This document shows positions 16,437-24,413 of a stretch of 44,210 bases of DNA, in pieces. Position 1 is the stretch's first letter, and the number at the start of each line of letters is the position of its first letter. The stretch comes from Halobacteriovorax sp. (GTDB lineage: Bacteria; Bdellovibrionota; Bacteriovoracia; Bacteriovoracales; Bacteriovoracaceae), in NCBI GenBank assembly GCA_002716825.1, contig PBCC01000004.1:1-44210 (forward strand), given 5' to 3'. A model generated the notes under the pieces. The model was not told the DNA's origin, ran no database searches, and was given only the letters and a program-made list of their open reading frames with translations. The position numbers were made by a program, and so were the translations under genes.

Positions 16437-16731
16437 GAGAAAAGTAGATCATCGCTGGCGACTTCGGTCACGGGAGGAAAGTCCGGACACCATACAGCAA
16501 CGTAGCGGGTAATGCCCGTCCATCGCGAGATGAGGACAAGTGCAACAGAAAGGATGTATAGGCGCTTAGGCGTGCTATAGTGAAATCAGGTAAACTCTAC
16601 GTGGTGCAAATCCAAATAGGCTTGCGCTTAGGGCAGCTGGTCCAAGCAAGCGGGTAGGATGCTCGAGGCCATGGGTAATCATGGCCCTAGACGAATGATG
16701 ATCCAAGACAGAATCCGGCTTAACGCTTCTC
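16437..16731 (+). ncRNA. rnpB: RNase P RNA, bacterial class A
   Basis: Catalytic RNA that removes tRNA 5' leaders. The universal regions are present: GAGGAAAGTCCGGAC near the 5' end (CR I, 16481 region), a central ACAGAAA element near 16545, and ACAGAATCCGGCTTA near the 3' end (CR V, 16709-16722), whose CCGG pairs with the 5' element to form P4. The ends pair as P1 (GAGAA...GT with AC...TTCTC). At about 295 bases it is shorter than the 350-400 bases common in class A, so one or more peripheral helices are probably reduced. It is followed by a terminator and preceded by a promoter. Confidence 0.92.
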
Positions 16732-16740
16732 TTCTTTTTT

Positions 16741-16771
16741 AAGCCTCTGCGTGAATTCGCAGAGGCTTTTT
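16741..16771 (+). terminator. rho-independent terminator of rnpB
   Basis: An 11-base-pair perfect stem AAGCCTCTGCG/CGCAGAGGCTT (16741-16751 with 16758-16768) with a six-base loop and a T run. It directly follows the T-rich end of the RNA. Confidence 0.85.
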
Positions 16772-16802
16772 AATTGGCACCTATCGTGCATTTTAAGTCC
16801 TT

Positions 16803-18647
16803 ATGAAGCGACTCATAACCCATTTCAGGCTAGTTAGCCTGTCTATATTTTTGACAGTTGTTCTAGCTGCGTGTGGTGGTGAAAAGCGAGTTCATCGTTT
16901 TCACTTGCGCTATGACGCTGACGGACTCATCACCTCGTCACTGATTTCCGACAATACTCCGCTCGCGACCGGTGAACGCTACCAACCAGGTCAAAAGCTT
17001 CTTTCGACATCATGGGGACAAGATGCTCCCTATAATAGCCTGCTCCCACGAAGAGCTGAAGAAGCTATGCCAGTCGGTTGTGTCAACACAGCTCTAGGCC
17101 AGGTCATGAGCTACTACGCCGATTCAATATCAACTAAAGGTAAGCGCAAGGGCACTCTTAACCAACAAATTGCTTGGGCCGACTTTGATCAAGCCATCAA
17201 CTGGAAGCTTCTAAGTTCACCATCAAAAGTCAGTGATCTTGAGATCGGCACATTATTTAGAAATCTCGTTATTGCAAATCAAACGACACTTAGAACTTCG
17301 GCTAATGGAGGCTCATCAACATCCGTAGCTTCAGCTTTAAAATCCATGGTGCTGCATCTCGGTTTTTCTAATTCAATCACCAGCGAGACTAAGCTCGCAG
17401 AAGAAATCAATACTGAGCTCGAAAGAAGGCTCATGATGGAAATTAATCACAAGCGTCCGATTCTACTTTCAACTAGTGGCACGCTCAATCACCTTTTAGT
17501 CATCGATGGCTATAAAATTGAAAACAATGAAGTTTTATTTCATCTCAATCTTGGCTGGGAAGGTTTATATGATGGATTCTACAGCTTAAATAAGGCATTT
17601 GAAATACATCAGCAATTTACAAGAGACGAGCAGGTTTACACGACGACATTGAGTGCAGATGAATATACCTTCTATTATAATATACAGCCTTGCACTGATC
17701 AGTGTTTTAGCAATAGGGAGATCAGCGACACTTCAACAGATCATCTCATTTCAGGGAAATTCCATCATCCACTAGACGAGGATATCTACGGGCCATTTTC
17801 AGCATCTCAGTCCATTCAAATACTTAAAGATAACTTGAATCGTGCGCCTTACTATATTTCTATTTTAGACCGTGGCCTTCAACCTGTGATTGAAAATATT
17901 AATAATTTTGACTTTAGTAGCGAAGATGCTTTTTATGTGCGCTTATCGCCCAAGTCGATCTTTACGACTTCATACTATCCTGCAACGACTGCTTATCAAC
18001 TATCTATCCTTAAGCAACCTCAAGATTCTAACAGTATCGTAGATGATACTATTTTTACTTTCCGCTTAAGCCATACGGCCGTGAATTTATCGAACGAATC
18101 AATCATAAGAATTCAATCCGCTCCGTATTTACCCGAAGGCATTAGCTTTCAAATAGATGATCAAGGAAATGATACAGGTGCTGTGTTAATTGAAAATAAT
18201 CTCATTAAGATCGACCGGAGTAAATTCGCTAAAGACTATATTGGAAGTTTAAAGGTGAATGCCTTACGCGATGGTAAAATTATTTCGAGCCAGGATTTAA
18301 ACTTAGCCAACCTTGCCTCAGGTCTTCAGCTTGAAAAAGAACAAAAGATGACTGGAGAATTGACTCCAAATGGCACTCATTCTTTCAAAACAGTTCTTAA
18401 AGGTCACTGCGCTATATCTGGTGATCGAGGTTTTTCAAATCAAGGTTTTTATCTCTCGACTGATTTACATTCTCCAACAGACAATACAATCCAATCTTTT
18501 TTTGAGCCAGGGATTTATGAAATTAAAGCCAGTTTATCTAATGGGCTAAGCTCTTATACCTATGCTCCTGATAAGACTGAATTTATTGTAAGAATTTCTT
18601 GTGATGATGAAGTTCGTGATTTAGCTGAACTTAAATCGCTACTTTAA
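16803..18647 (+). CDS. lipoprotein cysteine protease, streptopain (C10) family
   Basis: 614 residues. The N terminus is a lipoprotein signal with lipobox L-A-A-C (Cys24), placing it in the outer or inner membrane facing out. The C10 domain (about 60-265) has the catalytic Cys93 in V-G-C-V-N-T-A-L-G-Q, His230 in N-H-L-L-V-I-D-G-Y and the N-L-G-W-E-G-L-Y-D-G motif (249-258), matching streptopain. The remaining 350 residues are predicted beta-rich with no family recognised. The inhibitory prodomain looks very short (about 25-60). There is no clear ribosome site before ATG 16803. It may help digest prey or host protein. Confidence 0.83.
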   Translation: MKRLITHFRLVSLSIFLTVVLAACGGEKRVHRFHLRYDADGLITSSLISDNTPLATGERYQPGQKLLSTSWGQDAPYNSLLPRRAEEAMPVGCVNTALGQVMSYYADSISTKGKRKGTLNQQIAWADFDQAINWKLLSSPSKVSDLEIGTLFRNLVIANQTTLRTSANGGSSTSVASALKSMVLHLGFSNSITSETKLAEEINTELERRLMMEINHKRPILLSTSGTLNHLLVIDGYKIENNEVLFHLNLGWEGLYDGFYSLNKAFEIHQQFTRDEQVYTTTLSADEYTFYYNIQPCTDQCFSNREISDTSTDHLISGKFHHPLDEDIYGPFSASQSIQILKDNLNRAPYYISILDRGLQPVIENINNFDFSSEDAFYVRLSPKSIFTTSYYPATTAYQLSILKQPQDSNSIVDDTIFTFRLSHTAVNLSNESIIRIQSAPYLPEGISFQIDDQGNDTGAVLIENNLIKIDRSKFAKDYIGSLKVNALRDGKIISSQDLNLANLASGLQLEKEQKMTGELTPNGTHSFKTVLKGHCAISGDRGFSNQGFYLSTDLHSPTDNTIQSFFEPGIYEIKASLSNGLSSYTYAPDKTEFIVRISCDDEVRDLAELKSLL

Positions 18648-19366
18648 AAGTAGAAAGAATAATCTAGCCCAAGTCGATTCCAGCGAAACATCAGTGATCG
18701 TTGTGAAGAAGCTTCTCCCTCGATGGCCACTGATCTTTTTAAGGCGGAAAAGCCGAAGCTAAACTTAACTCCAAGATGACTACTTGAACTTAACAAATAG
18801 TTTAAAGAAGCATCTGCTCTAGCGCCAAATCCTGCATAATCCTCTGAGCGCAATTCCTCTGATAGGGCATGATAGGTCACATAGCCATGAAATGTTTCAT
18901 AGACTCGATCAAAACCAAGAAGACTCGCCAAATGTCTTGAACGAAGACTTGAGCCTACTCCCAAATACAAATAATTTTCCTGAACTTCATCTTCGCGAAA
19001 GAAATTACCCTCCGAAGCAGATCCACTGTTCGCACTCGAATTTGAACCGACAGTTCCAAACTCAGCTCCACCTTGGCCAATAACAGTCTCTAGCCAGTAA
19101 TGGCCCATATTGTAGCCAAATTGAAATTCGTAATCCGTTATTGTTCCAAACTCAGAAGGCATCATGGCCGAAAAATATGCCAACGTGATTCTTTTATCAC
19201 CTTGAATAATAATTGGCTCTGTAGTTTCTGGCTTATACTCTTGAATGAAATTAGAATTCATATATGTTTCTAATTCTTTTTCTTCACTCAGTTCAAGCTC
19301 CGACTTAGTTTGAGCAAAACTCAAAGTGCTAACAAGTAGAGTTAAGATTAAAAATATATTCTTCAT
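18644..19366 (-). CDS. small outer-membrane beta-barrel protein
   Basis: 240 residues with a signal peptide (cut near S-F-A-Q, residue 19) and alternating polar/hydrophobic strands ending in Y-S-F-Y-F, a terminal aromatic as recognised by the BAM complex. A Ser/Gly/Asn-rich loop occupies about 105-120. It resembles eight-stranded barrels, but no named family is recognised. It lies five bases after the interrupted barrel gene at 19372-20670 and is probably in the same operon; the last four bases overlap the convergent protease gene. Confidence 0.62.
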   Translation of the reverse strand: MKNIFLILTLLVSTLSFAQTKSELELSEEKELETYMNSNFIQEYKPETTEPIIIQGDKRITLAYFSAMMPSEFGTITDYEFQFGYNMGHYWLETVIGQGGAEFGTVGSNSSANSGSASEGNFFREDEVQENYLYLGVGSSLRSRHLASLLGFDRVYETFHGYVTYHALSEELRSEDYAGFGARADASLNYLLSSSSHLGVKFSFGFSALKRSVAIEGEASSQRSLMFRWNRLGLDYSFYF

Positions 19367-19371
19367 AGTGC

Positions 19372-20670
19372 CTACAGATCAGAATTGAAGTTGATATAAA
19401 ACGCATGAATCATATCAGTTGCAGAAATCCCCTGTAACTCTCTTCTTCGAGGGTCTCTGGAAAAGTCGTTGTTATAACTAATTGAAAATTTTGGACTTAA
19501 TTTCCAGTCAAAATTAGCCACAGAGCTAAGATGCGTCATCCCCGCATCAATTCCAACTGAGCCTGTTTCGTGCATTGGACGAATCAACATCTCATAACTT
19601 AGGGTTAATTGCTTTTCTACAAATTGCCCACCAAGACGTGCTCTAAATGTATGTCGTAAGCCAACTTCAGAGCGTGTCTCAAAGTCACTTGCTGAAAGTG
19701 GATAATCCGACTTTTGATAGTCAAAAGTTGGAACATAACTTAAATCAAAATAGGTCCAAGGGAGTGAGATGGAAGGAAAGTCGTACTTAAGACCAAGCGG
19801 ACCAACATTAACATGAGCGCGAAGTGGATAGGCTTTACCTTGTTGTCTCTTTTCGAAGGTAGCATATGAGAACAGAGACATTCGCTCGTTAAGTCGAATC
19901 ATATCGACATGCAGGTTTCCCTTATGTTGAGAAAAGTCGAAGGACTGCCCAGATAGCTGATCTCTATAGCTTCTCGTCTCGACTTGATAATCAAAGCTCA
20001 GCTCTCTTAAGCGAGAGGTGCGTACTTCAGTTTTAAAGCTTAGTGCTTTTTCACCGCCTACTCTCCTAAAGCTCGCAGGCGCAATACCTGCTTTAATCTT
20101 CCAACCATCAAACAATGGTCTGCTATCTTCTGAGAATTCATCTAAATCTTCAGCTAGTTTTTCACGGGCTTCTAGGGCCGCAGTTTTTTCGCCACTTCCA
20201 TCATCGGCGTAGCGTGCTGCTAGCGCTAATTGTTGATCAAGTCTTTCCTGCTCTGGATCAACTTTTGTATCATCGACCGGACGAGGTGGTCGCTTAGGTG
20301 AATAGGCCTGTAGGCGACTTGTCTCCATAGGAGATAGATTCATTTTATTTTTTTCTTCAATGGGAATGGGATGCGGATTAGAGGTCTTAAGCTCTACCGG
20401 TAGCGCGTAACTTATGGGCTCGTATTGATAATAAAGTGCCCATTGAGACACATACGGGAGAACTTGAATTGCTAGAGCTCGGCCTTAATATCTGCCGTCT
20501 TGAAGGACGCGAACAAACTGGCCGCGAACAATGGCATCAGAACCACCGCGCGAGATAATCATTTGCTTTGAACTGGCGTTTAAAACTTCGGCCTCTACTT
20601 TTTCACCACGAACAAGACCGAGAGAAACGCTCGGGATAAGCAGAAGTATTGCTAAAAATTCTAATCTCAT
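19372..20670 (-). pseudogene. exported beta-barrel-type protein interrupted by in-frame TAA
   Basis: From ATG 20670 a signal peptide (about 1-18) leads into a small beta domain that stops at TAA 20485-20487 after 61 codons. Without any frame change, translation past the TAA continues G-R-A-L-A-I-Q-V, completing the same domain, and runs to 19372, giving 432 codons in all. The neighbour at 20678-21034 has an intact version of this domain, and the region across the TAA aligns with it (K-G-F-R-A-V-C-L-K-V then W). The rest has a helical linker and a predicted outer-membrane barrel of about 290 residues. A GTG start at 20451 for a separate protein would lack a signal peptide, so one broken or read-through gene is preferred. 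Confidence 0.72.
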
Positions 20671-20677
20671 GAATTAA

Positions 20678-21034
20678 TCATAACCGATCAGAATCTTCGG
20701 GGGAAGGCACGAATATAGGAGAAGTTGCTTGTCTTGCGAGTAGGGCAATATCGGTTTTCAGCAGCGATTCATCTTCAACACGATAAGGCTGCCATAATGA
20801 ACGCGATTCGCTTACTTTTAAGCATACAGCTCTAAACCCTTTACTGTTATGGCTCCAAAACCACGCGTGATCTCCCTCGGCCAATCCGTCTTCAAAACCC
20901 TTGTTAAACAACAAGACGTCTTTTTCTTGTGCAATATTAAGAACGCTGCCAATCATCTGCCAGGGCTTTCTCGGACCAACTTCTTGCCCCGACAAAGTAG
21001 TGCTTATGAAAAATAGTAGGATAAATAAGCGCAT
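20678..21034 (-). CDS. exported protein, paralogue of the N-terminal domain next door
   Basis: 118 residues with a signal peptide (about 1-16, cut near L-S-G-Q). One compact beta-rich domain follows, with D-V-L-L-F-N-K-G-x-x-D-G-L-x-x-G-D, an SH3-like layout that recalls the C-terminal domain of FlgT-type proteins. It is seven bases upstream of the interrupted gene and shares the domain, so a tandem duplication is likely. Function unknown. Confidence 0.6.
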   Translation of the reverse strand: MRLFILLFFISTTLSGQEVGPRKPWQMIGSVLNIAQEKDVLLFNKGFEDGLAEGDHAWFWSHNSKGFRAVCLKVSESRSLWQPYRVEDESLLKTDIALLARQATSPIFVPSPEDSDRL

Positions 21035-21042
21035 AGCTTATT

Positions 21043-22056
21043 TTAAACTAATTTGAGCTGTCTTAAAATCTTCAGCGTTACTGAGGAAAAGTTAACCTCT
21101 TCAGGCGAGAGCTTCCACTTTTTGCCTAAATCAACACTCGACTCAACGATAATATTCTCAAATTTGTATTTTGTGATCGTTGAGCCAAGTCTCATCAATT
21201 CTAGCGGTAATGGCCCCTTCCACAGTGGATAACGTTTAAAACTTGGATCACTCGACTCAAGTATATAAGTCGGTAGCTCAACTTGCCCGGCCAACCATTC
21301 ATCACGCTTTCGCTTAACCCCTAAAATTTGATTGCCTTCCTTTGAAATGACTCTAATTAAGACCACTTTATGCATTGGTGTTTTTGCTAAAACTTGATCT
21401 GTATTTGGAAAGGCTAAGGGTTCACCCGATAATAAGGCAATACAGCCTTCTGCTAGCGGACAGTTTAAACAATTAGCCTTCTTAGCCTGACAATAAACTC
21501 TTCCAACATCCATAATGGCTTCATTGAAACCTCTGGCTGAAATTTCTTCAGGAAAAATATCTCCAGTCAAAAACATTTCTCTGATTTCTCTGTGGAGTTT
21601 TGGTCCTTTGGTTTGCCCTAGGCCGAAATAACGTGCCATGACCCGTTCTATATTGGCATCGATTGCTAACTCACTTTTATCCATGCCAATGGCAATCAAT
21701 GCGCTAGCAGTATAATCACCGATACCAGGAAGCTTAACCAACTCTTCCTGTGTCACTGGAAACTTTCCGTTACAAGATCCAATCAATGACTGAGCAGCTT
21801 TTCTTAGATTCCTAGCGCGTCGGTAATAACCCAGCCCCTTCCATGCCATACAGACTTCATCTTCAGATGCAGCCGCCAAATCTTTTAAGGTTGGAAAGCG
21901 AGCTAAGAATTCTTCAAACTTCCCACGAACTGTTGAGACTGTTGTTTGTTGCAGCATTATTTCTGATACAAGCGTTCCATAAAGAGTACGCTCTTTACGC
22001 CAAGGCAGCGAAGAAAACTCTTTCAATGACCAACTCATTAATTTTGTGAAATCCAT
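21043..22056 (-). CDS. mutY: A/G-specific adenine DNA glycosylase
   Basis: 337 residues from ATG 22056; an upstream TTG at 22101 would overlap the previous gene. MutY removes adenine mispaired with 8-oxoguanine. Catalytic Glu32 lies in S-E-I-M-L-Q-Q-T, the helix-hairpin-helix L-P-G-I-G-D-Y-T-A-S at 109-118, and Asp133 in A-I-D-A-N-I-E. The iron-sulfur loop is C-x6-C-x2-C-x5-C (Cys189, 196, 199, 205). The C-terminal part (about 235-337) is the MutT-like 8-oxoG recognition domain. Thirteen bases separate it from the upstream gene. Confidence 0.95.
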   Translation of the reverse strand: MDFTKLMSWSLKEFSSLPWRKERTLYGTLVSEIMLQQTTVSTVRGKFEEFLARFPTLKDLAAASEDEVCMAWKGLGYYRRARNLRKAAQSLIGSCNGKFPVTQEELVKLPGIGDYTASALIAIGMDKSELAIDANIERVMARYFGLGQTKGPKLHREIREMFLTGDIFPEEISARGFNEAIMDVGRVYCQAKKANCLNCPLAEGCIALLSGEPLAFPNTDQVLAKTPMHKVVLIRVISKEGNQILGVKRKRDEWLAGQVELPTYILESSDPSFKRYPLWKGPLPLELMRLGSTITKYKFENIIVESSVDLGKKWKLSPEEVNFSSVTLKILRQLKLV

Positions 22057-22069
22057 GGGGAGACTATAC

Positions 22070-22837
22070 TTACTTACAGTGTTTTTTGACAACGTCGACA
22101 AAACCTTCCAGATCTTTAGACGTATAAGACTTTAAATCACCACCGTGATAAATGGCATCAATTGAATCTAGATAGTCTCGAAGCTCTGTTGAGAGTTCAT
22201 CGAGATCGGTGACAATAATTAAATATTTAGCGGTTGAGGCTTTAATCCACTTTATAAGACGAGAGACATCATTCGATCCATAGTTTTGACAGAGTCCTTC
22301 TAAGGAGCCCATGGTCTTTATTGACGTATCATAGGTTTGAATCACTACACTGCTTGGACTGCATTGCTTTTGTATTTTCTCTACAAAACTTCTGCGAAGG
22401 CAACGAGCTGGATCAGTTGAAAAATCCATCTTTCTCAAAGAGGCAGATGTATCAATCCATACCTCTACATCATTAGAGATCACTTCTTCTTTTTTAGCTT
22501 TACCGCAAAAAATATCAAAGTATTCTCCTTCTCTACATTCAACCAAATTGACATCGGAACTATTAAACGTCTTAAGTGGTTTAGGTGAGTCATTTTCAAT
22601 CTTCTTTTGAACGCCTTCCTTTTCGACATAACCAAGCTGTGGATGAAAACAACCATCTCCAGAAGGAATACACTCTTTATCCCAATCAGACTGAGCTGTT
22701 TGCATTAAGGGAGTCCAAATGGGAGAGATTAACGAGGTCGCCTTAGGCTCAGACAAGAACACAATCTCTACTTTTTTAGGTGTTGCCCACAATGGGCAAG
22801 ACATGAACACCATAAAAATGAGAGATAATTTTTTCAA
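22070..22837 (-). CDS. exported protein with von Willebrand A-like metal site
   Basis: 255 residues with a signal peptide (about 1-18). Residues about 123-250 resemble a vWA domain: V-E-V-W-I-D-T-S-A-S supplies a D-x-S-x-S MIDAS site and I-I-V-T-D-L-D-E-L a later metal Asp. The first 120 residues hold several cysteines (C-I-P-S-G-D-G-C and others) but no known domain. It overlaps the XRE regulator gene by four bases and precedes mutY by 13, an unusual set. It may bind a partner in the periplasm. Confidence 0.6.
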   Translation of the reverse strand: MKKLSLIFMVFMSCPLWATPKKVEIVFLSEPKATSLISPIWTPLMQTAQSDWDKECIPSGDGCFHPQLGYVEKEGVQKKIENDSPKPLKTFNSSDVNLVECREGEYFDIFCGKAKKEEVISNDVEVWIDTSASLRKMDFSTDPARCLRRSFVEKIQKQCSPSSVVIQTYDTSIKTMGSLEGLCQNYGSNDVSRLIKWIKASTAKYLIIVTDLDELSTELRDYLDSIDAIYHGGDLKSYTSKDLEGFVDVVKKHCK

Positions 22838-23472
22838 AGTTCCATGCCCTTTTGTCGCAGATAACTATTAACATTCTTTCCAAGATCGACAATCAAGTCT
22901 CTACCGTCACTATCGAGATTTAAATAATCAGTAAGAAAAGCTTTTTGTCTTGCTGATAAATTTTGTAATCTCTCGCGCAATGAACCTTGTGAGTTTCTTG
23001 CACCTTGATCAGCTTGAAAACTAATCGTTCTTTGCTTTCCACCTATATTAATTTTTGCCGAAGCATTTCTTTGCGCAGATCCACTGGCCCCAAGAGCATC
23101 TAAATACTCATCGTCTTCAATGGGTGCTTCCTCTTCTTCCTCTCTCGGTGCAGGCCCTGCGCCTTCTGGCATAGGTGCTCCGCTAGATTCCTCTTCGCGG
23201 TAGAACTTCACTAGGCGAATGAAGTGCTCCGTATACTCCTCTTCGACAAATTCAATAATTTCGTGAAGTGGTACGGCCAACTTAGCGACAATTTTTGCAA
23301 TCAACTGAGCATTGAGTTCACTAGTTTTAAGGTTAAGGAAGCGACTCATGGTGGAAACACCGATCCCAGTAATGTCGGCCAGATCTTTTTGAGTCATGGG
23401 TCCACGTATTTGCATATACTTACGCACGACACCTAGGAACATCTCAAGTTTATCTCTATTAAATTCCGCCAC
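22834..23472 (-). CDS. XRE-family transcriptional regulator with acidic linker
   Basis: 212 residues from GTG 23472, chosen because GGAGGT (23482-23477) sits five bases upstream; the frame is open to a TTG at 23502. A Cro/CI helix-turn-helix (about residues 20-75; T-Q-K-D-L-A-D-I-T-G-I-G-V-S-T-M-S-R) is followed by a Pro/Glu-rich acidic linker with E-E-E-E-E and D-D-E, and a conserved C-terminal helical segment. It is transcribed away from the pentapeptide gene; repeated TGCAA/TTGCA elements between them are candidate operators. Confidence 0.78.
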   Translation of the reverse strand: MAEFNRDKLEMFLGVVRKYMQIRGPMTQKDLADITGIGVSTMSRFLNLKTSELNAQLIAKIVAKLAVPLHEIIEFVEEEYTEHFIRLVKFYREEESSGAPMPEGAGPAPREEEEEAPIEDDEYLDALGASGSAQRNASAKINIGGKQRTISFQADQGARNSQGSLRERLQNLSARQKAFLTDYLNLDSDGRDLIVDLGKNVNSYLRQKGMEL

Positions 23473-23528
23473 AGGGACCTCCGGTCCATCTATTTCGAGC
23501 AATTTAAGCCCTCGATATTCCTATCGGA

Positions 23529-23608
23529 TTGCAAAATAATTTCTTTATGCAATTTTATATCTTGACGCAACGAGTCGGATATGTCACTATGCAATCGAGA
23601 GTTGCAAC
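23529..23608. promoter_or_regulatory. cluster of TGCAA/TTGCA inverted half-sites (candidate operator)
   Basis: TTGCAA at 23529-23534, TGCAAT at 23548-23553, TGCAAT at 23590-23595 and GTTGCAAC at 23601-23608 form inverted pairs between the divergent XRE and pentapeptide genes. A TTGACG -35-like box (23562-23567) lies between them. The arrangement fits an XRE dimer binding site with autoregulation; this is inference. Confidence 0.4.
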
Positions 23609-23642
23609 AGACTCTCAAAATGCACAGGGTCGGAGGATAAAT

Positions 23643-24176
23643 ATGCACACGTTAACTGCCTTCATCGACACCATCTTTGAAACAGCTACTGAGATCACTT
23701 CAAACGATGCTGAGACCGTAAGCTCAAGGAAAGGCTCACAGTTCGAAGTTATTGAAAATGAAAGGATTTCTGGTGTTGTTCTCGAAGACTTAACGATTTC
23801 TGGCTCTCTCTTCTCTCTCACAACTTTCGTGGGCGTAACCTTCGACTCCTGTGCTTTTTTTGGCTCAAAAATTGAAAACTGCGAATTTGTGAATTGCAAT
23901 TTTATTGATTGCACCTTCCAATTCAGTGAAATTACACATTGCAATTTCAGCTCATGTGAATTTCGTGGCAACGAATGGGACTACACCCCAGTTAAGCGCT
24001 CGAAATTACGTGATTGCAAAATGGATGGCCGCTCATCTTATTACTTAACTAAGCACGACTCCTATTTAACTCAATGTTTTGAACTGCCTACTGACTGGGA
24101 CGAGGTCCCGCCAGATGAGGATGATGTTCAAGAAGATTCGGGGTTTTTCTCACAACTCCTTGGAAAAGCAGCTTAA
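23643..24176 (+). CDS. pentapeptide-repeat protein
   Basis: 177 residues from ATG 23643, which has GGAGG six bases upstream; the open frame to 23529 lacks a comparable site. Residues about 50-140 are pentapeptide repeats of the C/N-x-F/I-x-x type (for example C-E-F-V-N, C-N-F-I-D, C-T-F-Q-F), which fold as a right-handed quadrilateral helix. Such proteins include DNA mimics that protect gyrase (Qnr, MfpA), but many are unassigned. The C terminus is strongly acidic (D-W-D-E-V-P-P-D-E-D-D). No membrane segment or signal peptide is present, so it should be cytoplasmic. Confidence 0.8.
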   Translation: MHTLTAFIDTIFETATEITSNDAETVSSRKGSQFEVIENERISGVVLEDLTISGSLFSLTTFVGVTFDSCAFFGSKIENCEFVNCNFIDCTFQFSEITHCNFSSCEFRGNEWDYTPVKRSKLRDCKMDGRSSYYLTKHDSYLTQCFELPTDWDEVPPDEDDVQEDSGFFSQLLGKAA

Positions 24177-24413
24177 TTGCCCCTGGCATATATCACTCAG
24201 GTATTTTAAGGACGGCACGGCCAGGTAAACCTTCGCCCGCAACGTGAAATACCAACCTTTCAAGGCCAGATCCAGGGAGATGGATTTCCCCTGGTCCCCT
24301 TCATGCGAGTTTACTCGCTCACCCCCGCACCCCAGGCAAGTCCTGGGGTGTATCCTTTTATACTCAAGAGTTCCGGTCACATAGCCGATATAGCTAGCTG
24401 ATGAGGAGAAGTC
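24177..24413 (+). other. structured, apparently non-coding region
   Basis: This 237-base gap is rich in complementary segments: GGTATTT...AAATACC arms about 50 bases apart (around 24202 and 24247), a CCAGGG/CCCTGG pair (about 24271-24297), GCGAGT-TT-ACTCGC (24305-24318) and a nine-pair CACCCCAGG/CCTGGGGTG hairpin (24328-24350) not followed by a U tract. It could be a small RNA or a structured leader of the next gene. I could not match it to 6S RNA, SRP RNA or a known riboswitch. A weak sigma28-like element (GCCGATAT at about 24384) lies near its end. Confidence 0.4.

Noticed and set aside
20451-20453. A new gene starting at GTG 20451 or the overlapping ATG
   Set aside because: The ATG frame stops after a dozen codons and the GTG frame lacks a ribosome site and signal peptide, whereas the upstream half supplies both.
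24150-24380. A 76-codon minus-strand frame across the structured gap
   Set aside because: It has no good ribosome site, crosses several hairpins and shows no protein-like composition or known motif.
24177-24413. 6S RNA or SRP RNA
   Set aside because: No GGAAGGAAGCAG-type SRP loop nor a closed end-to-end 6S stem was found; left as an unassigned structured region.
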